Below are positions 14,527 to 18,073 of a stretch of DNA of 18,073 bases, one piece after another. This DNA is from JAFGKK01 sp964521085. GTDB taxonomy: Bacteria > Chloroflexota > Anaerolineae > Anaerolineales > RBG-16-64-43. Location: positions 1 to 18,073 of the forward strand of contig CAZFPL010000063.1 in assembly GCA_964521085.1 (NCBI GenBank), given 5' to 3'. The notes under the pieces are model-generated. The model searched no databases. It had not been told where the DNA came from and was given only the letters and a program-made list of their open reading frames with translations. The position numbers and the translations under genes were made by a program. Every line of letters starts with the position of its first letter. The stretch's first letter is position 1.

Positions 14527-17010
14527 ATGAAACCGATATCCGCTTTGTCCATCCGCCCGATGATTCTCGTTCCCGCGATTATTCTTTTCCTGGCGGCCGG
14601 ATGCGGTCCACTCAGCATTAATTTCACGGTCAACAGCTCGGCCGACTCCGGCGACTCGTCGCCCGGCGACGGGACGTGCCGGACCGCCGCCTCGGCGACG
14701 GAATGCACCTTGCGGGCGGCGATGGAGGAAGCCAACGCGCTGGCCGGCACGCAGAATATTCTCTTCAATCTCCCCGCCGCAGACACGGTCATCTATCCCG
14801 TCTCGTCCCTTCCGGAGGTCACCGGGACGCTGACCATCGACGGCACCTCGCAGCCCGGGTTTGACGGCGGGAAGCCCGTCGTACGCGTGGACGGGTCGCA
14901 TCTGGGGGTGGTTCCATCGACAAGCGGCTTTAAAATCGCGGACGGCATCAGCGCCACCATCCAGGGTCTGCAGATCATGCGGTTCACCCTTCACGGGATC
15001 GAGAACCTTGGAAACCTAACGCTGGACCATCTGGAAGTTGCAGTGAACCAAGGCAGCGGGATCGATTCCTTCCAAGACTCGGGCGGGATAGATATCACCC
15101 TCAATAATTCCACCGTCTTCGAAAACGTGGGGCCCGGAGTAAATGGAATCAATACGCACTTCGTGATGGACCACGTCACCATGGATCGGAACACCGGAGG
15201 CGGCTTGCGGGTCATAGGCGGATCGCTCAATCTGGATCACGGCGGTGTCGCCGATAATGCCGTATCCACCGACGGTGGCGGGATCTTCCTCGCGATGACC
15301 GCCAATCCCATGATTTCCAATACCACCATCGAGGGGAACACCAGCGGCCTGAAAGGCGGAGGTTTGTATTTGTGGAATTTAGGGGGTTCGATGATGATAG
15401 TGGAGAACTGCACCTTCGACGGCAACTACGGGTACGACGGGGGCGGGATCTATGTCGATGCGGGCACGTCGCACCTTTCGGCCAGCACGCTGATCAACAA
15501 CCGCGCTAAACATCACGGCGGCGGGGTTTTCGTCAACATTAATAACAGCCCTACGCTATGGGTGGAGAACGGTTCCGTTATCGGCCAGGTTGGTGCCGGG
15601 AACATCGCCAACTCCGCCCCCGCCAGCGGCGGCCTGGGCGGCGGCATCTACAGCATGAAAAACCTGAATATCTCCGAATCGTCCATCGAAGGCAACACCG
15701 GCGACGGTATCTACAACAACGGCGGAACCATCCGGATCCAGGACAGCTCCGTCAGCGCGAATTCCCTCTCCGGAATCGAATCCTTCATCTCGGGCGCAAC
15801 GGTGGACGTCATCGTCATGCGCAGCAAGTTCGCCCAAAACGGTTTCTCCGGGATCGGGGCCATCAACGCCGACCTTTCGATCACCCAGGGTTCGATCCGG
15901 GAGAACACCTCCAGCGGGATCCGGATGAACGGCGGAACGCTGATGATGGACAAAAGCGAAGTGGTGGGGAATAGCTCCGCCGGCGAAGGCGGCGGCATCG
16001 CCCTATTCAACGCCGGGCTTTCGGGAATTGAAAACTCAACCATCTCCAATAACACGGCCGCAACCTCCGGGGGCGGGATTTATTTCTGGGGGTTGGGGAT
16101 GGGCGGCGACCTGAAGCTATACAACGTGACGGTCAGCGGCAACCTGGCGGGCACGACCGGCGGGGGCGTCGAAGCGGCCAGCGGAGTGGTTGGCTTGAAC
16201 AATGTCACCCTGGCCCGGAACACCGCCGTGAGTGCCGGTGGATTCCATAGCGCGGCGACGGTTCATGTGATCAATACCATCCTGGCGGAAAACATTGGCG
16301 GCAACTGCGGCGGGGCTGTGACCTCCTTCGGGTACAACCTCGACGATGCGGCAACTTGCGCGTTTGGCGAACCGGGCGACCTTGCAGGGCTTCCTGCAAA
16401 TCTCGGCCTATTGCAGGATAACGGCGGCACCACCTTCACCCACGCCCTGCTGCCCGGCAGCCCGGCGCTTGAGGCCGGCAACGACCTATCCTGCCGTCCC
16501 ACCGACCAGCGTGGGATCGCGCGGCCGCAAGGCTTGCACTGCGACATGGGCGCCTTCGAATCCGAGACACCCGCCACAGCTACGCCGCCATCGGTGACCA
16601 TCACCCCGACCGGCACGCCTACACCGGCGATCGCATCGATTATTTTCGACCCGGTAAAGTTCTCTACTGATTTGATGTACACGAAATCCGGCAGATCCTG
16701 CATCCCCAAAGAGGTAACCATTCAGGTCAAGATCTCGCCGGAAAAACAAGTGGGTTCGGTCGGATTGTTCTACCGCTTGGAGGAGAAGGAAGGAACGAAC
16801 TTCACCCCGTGGAGCATCGGATATTCCATGACCCCTCAGGGCGGCGGTTGGTACAAGCTTACGATCTCCAGCGAAGATTTTCCGGACGTTTCCAAATTGC
16901 GGGGCGAACTCTGGCTGGCGGTACAATTCGTCGCCAACGGGAAGGACGGCCAGGCGATCGCCCGAAGCGCAGTTTACCGACAGGTGACCGTCGGTATGTG
17001 CATGCAATAA
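14527..17010 (+). CDS. CSLREA-type beta-helix lipoprotein, paralogue 2
   Basis: This 827-residue protein has the same plan as paralogue 1 but a standard short lipoprotein signal: MKPIS...LFLAAGC with the lipidated Cys26. The CSLREA-like module includes CTLRAAMEEANA from Cys60, followed by LPEVTGTLTIDGTSQPGFDG. The beta-helix covers about residues 110-620, with many GGGIY/GGGI turns and an insert LWVENGSVIGQVGAGN matching one in paralogue 1. The closing segment is HALLPGSPALEAG...DQRGIARPQGLHCDMGAFE. A Thr/Pro linker then leads to the C-terminal domain (about 704-827), which keeps GRSC near its start and CMQ at its end. The ribosome site GAGGAGGG is about 5-6 nt upstream. Its helix is shorter than that of paralogue 1 by roughly 80 residues, so some coils have been gained or lost. 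Confidence 0.9.
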   Translation: MKPISALSIRPMILVPAIILFLAAGCGPLSINFTVNSSADSGDSSPGDGTCRTAASATECTLRAAMEEANALAGTQNILFNLPAADTVIYPVSSLPEVTGTLTIDGTSQPGFDGGKPVVRVDGSHLGVVPSTSGFKIADGISATIQGLQIMRFTLHGIENLGNLTLDHLEVAVNQGSGIDSFQDSGGIDITLNNSTVFENVGPGVNGINTHFVMDHVTMDRNTGGGLRVIGGSLNLDHGGVADNAVSTDGGGIFLAMTANPMISNTTIEGNTSGLKGGGLYLWNLGGSMMIVENCTFDGNYGYDGGGIYVDAGTSHLSASTLINNRAKHHGGGVFVNINNSPTLWVENGSVIGQVGAGNIANSAPASGGLGGGIYSMKNLNISESSIEGNTGDGIYNNGGTIRIQDSSVSANSLSGIESFISGATVDVIVMRSKFAQNGFSGIGAINADLSITQGSIRENTSSGIRMNGGTLMMDKSEVVGNSSAGEGGGIALFNAGLSGIENSTISNNTAATSGGGIYFWGLGMGGDLKLYNVTVSGNLAGTTGGGVEAASGVVGLNNVTLARNTAVSAGGFHSAATVHVINTILAENIGGNCGGAVTSFGYNLDDAATCAFGEPGDLAGLPANLGLLQDNGGTTFTHALLPGSPALEAGNDLSCRPTDQRGIARPQGLHCDMGAFESETPATATPPSVTITPTGTPTPAIASIIFDPVKFSTDLMYTKSGRSCIPKEVTIQVKISPEKQVGSVGLFYRLEEKEGTNFTPWSIGYSMTPQGGGWYKLTISSEDFPDVSKLRGELWLAVQFVANGKDGQAIARSAVYRQVTVGMCMQ

Positions 17011-17291
17011 CCTGCCGCTAAACAAATTTTTCGGCGCTCCTCCCGGAACGGATGCCTGGGGAGAATCACGACGCATGGACGGCGGGCACTCACTAATTTG
17101 TTTCATTGCGAGGAGAAAAAATGGAATCCACAACCGCCGTTCGGCGGAAATCGCTCCCCGCGGCGGTGAAAGCCCTGATCCGATGATATCTACCGATCAC
17201 CGTTGGGCAAGTGCGGTTGACCAAAGTTGGATAAATCACGCAGTACGGTCAATCACACTCAGAAAAAAAGGAAACCTATAGAGAGGCAACG
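17011..17291 (+). other. 281-bp region between lipoprotein genes 2 and 3
   Basis: This spacer does not resemble those before genes 1 and 2. It has an inverted pair TTGACC (17218) and GGTCAA (17248), and a short open frame at 17121-17186 with a strong ribosome site. No clear terminator or sigma70 promoter was found. Confidence 0.4.
17121..17186 (+). CDS. Possible 21-residue small ORF
   Basis: ATG at 17121 is preceded by GAGGAG with a 6-nt spacer, one of the better ribosome sites in the window. It opens a 21-codon frame, MESTTAVRRKSLPAAVKALIR, ending in TGA. It could be a leader peptide for lipoprotein gene 3, a remnant, or chance. It has no signal or membrane character and is basic. Confidence 0.22.
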   Translation: MESTTAVRRKSLPAAVKALIR

Positions 17292-18073
17292 ATGGACTAC
17301 AGACTCAGGTTAATCCCAATCACCAATTATGGATCCGGCAAATGGACTCGACAGAGATCCTCAGCCCCTTGGGCCACGAATCTTGCCGTTTTTTTACACC
17401 CCGCCATTAGAATCGTTCGTCCACTGCTGGCTGTTGCGCTGTTCGCCTTGGCGGTGGGGTGCGGCCCTGGCGCCACTCCCGTTTGGCCCGGGATGACAGT
17501 CAACAGCACCGGCGATGAGGGGGATTATTCTCCCGGCGACGGGAAATGCCAGATCGCCGCGGGATCGTCGGTTTGCACCCTGCGCGCCGCCATACAGGAG
17601 TCGAACGCCTTCCCCGGCGAACCGCAGAAGGTTCTCTTCGACCTCCCCGAGGATGACACGGTAATCCGGCCCAATGGCTCGCTTAATGATATCGACGACA
17701 ATCTGATCCTCGATGGAACATCGCAGCCGGGGTATGACGGCACTACACCCGTTGTGATATTGGATGGATCTTCTGCGGGCATAGGTCTCACCGTCAAGAA
17801 CCACCACTCGTTGTTGGTGAAAGCGCTGGAAATCAGGAATTTTGCACAAATGGGGATAGAAAGCTACGGGATGTTCACGGTCGACCGCTCCGTTATCGCC
17901 GGGAATGGTGACATGGGGATAAAATCGCTCGGCAGCGGCTTCCAAACGATTAAAGACAGCATCATCCGCAACAACGGCACCCAGGATCCGGATTATAAAG
18001 CCGGAGGATTGGTGGTCGAAGACGGAACGGTCACCATCACCAACAGTTCGTTCACCGATAATATGGGCTTTTA
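17292..18073 (+). CDS. CSLREA-type beta-helix lipoprotein, paralogue 3, partial
   Basis: The frame from the ATG at 17292 stays open to the right edge, giving 260 residues. A hydrophobic segment (PLLAVALFALAVGC) ends in a lipobox at Cys57, then MTVNSTGDEGDYSPGDGKC and CTLRAAIQESNAF form the CSLREA-like module. DDNLILDGTSQPGYDGTTPVVILDG is colinear with the matching segment in the other two paralogues, and the first beta-helix coils follow. AGAGG lies 5 nt before the ATG. As in paralogue 1, the lipobox is preceded by a long extension, here about 40 hydrophilic residues before the hydrophobic core. It is the most diverged of the three visible copies, and more copies may lie beyond the window. 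Confidence 0.87.
   Translation, partial: MDYRLRLIPITNYGSGKWTRQRSSAPWATNLAVFLHPAIRIVRPLLAVALFALAVGCGPGATPVWPGMTVNSTGDEGDYSPGDGKCQIAAGSSVCTLRAAIQESNAFPGEPQKVLFDLPEDDTVIRPNGSLNDIDDNLILDGTSQPGYDGTTPVVILDGSSAGIGLTVKNHHSLLVKALEIRNFAQMGIESYGMFTVDRSVIAGNGDMGIKSLGSGFQTIKDSIIRNNGTQDPDYKAGGLVVEDGTVTITNSSFTDNMGF

Overview
The window looks like chromosomal DNA of a moderately GC-rich bacterium, most likely Chloroflexota and probably Anaerolineae. That placement is inference. It rests on the mix of gene families: large CSLREA/beta-helix lipoproteins, a two-gene glutamine-type NAD+ synthetase, and a bacterial-type ProRS with the editing insertion. No rRNA, tRNA, CRISPR array, transposase or phage structural gene was seen.

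Layout. (1) Positions 1-2882, minus strand: a tight operon read as NfeD-like membrane protein, S9 prolyl-oligopeptidase, then slipin/SPFH protein (cut by the left edge). (2) 3126-3599, plus: an unrecognised 157-aa protein, followed by a palindromic CGCGAAG-type repeat. (3) 3789-5931, minus: prolyl-tRNA synthetase overlapping a low-molecular-weight phosphatase / ArsC-type gene. (4) 6080-9249, minus: a glycan-type locus with an intact polysaccharide deacetylase at one end and an intact methyltransferase at the other. Between them lies a dCMP deaminase plus P-loop kinase pair. (5) 9399-11128, plus: a separate nitrilase-type glutaminase and NAD+ synthetase. (6) 11515 to the right edge, plus: three tandem paralogous lipoproteins with a CSLREA-type N-terminus and a right-handed beta-helix; the third is cut by the right edge.

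The most unusual structure is in region 4. The deaminase-kinase pair is bracketed by two diverged direct copies, about 365 bp each, of the deacetylase 3' end / methyltransferase 5' end junction. Each outer gene is intact in one copy and only a remnant in the other. This looks like either an insertion that duplicated its target, or a decayed tandem duplication of a deacetylase-methyltransferase operon. The deaminase stop codon and the kinase promoter both lie at or very near the repeat edges.

Region 6 is a young surface-lipoprotein family. Copies 1 and 2 also share their upstream region without a gap, ending in the same TACAAT. Region 1 places a serine peptidase between NfeD and its usual slipin partner. 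All calls come from reading the sequence by eye; nothing was checked against a database.
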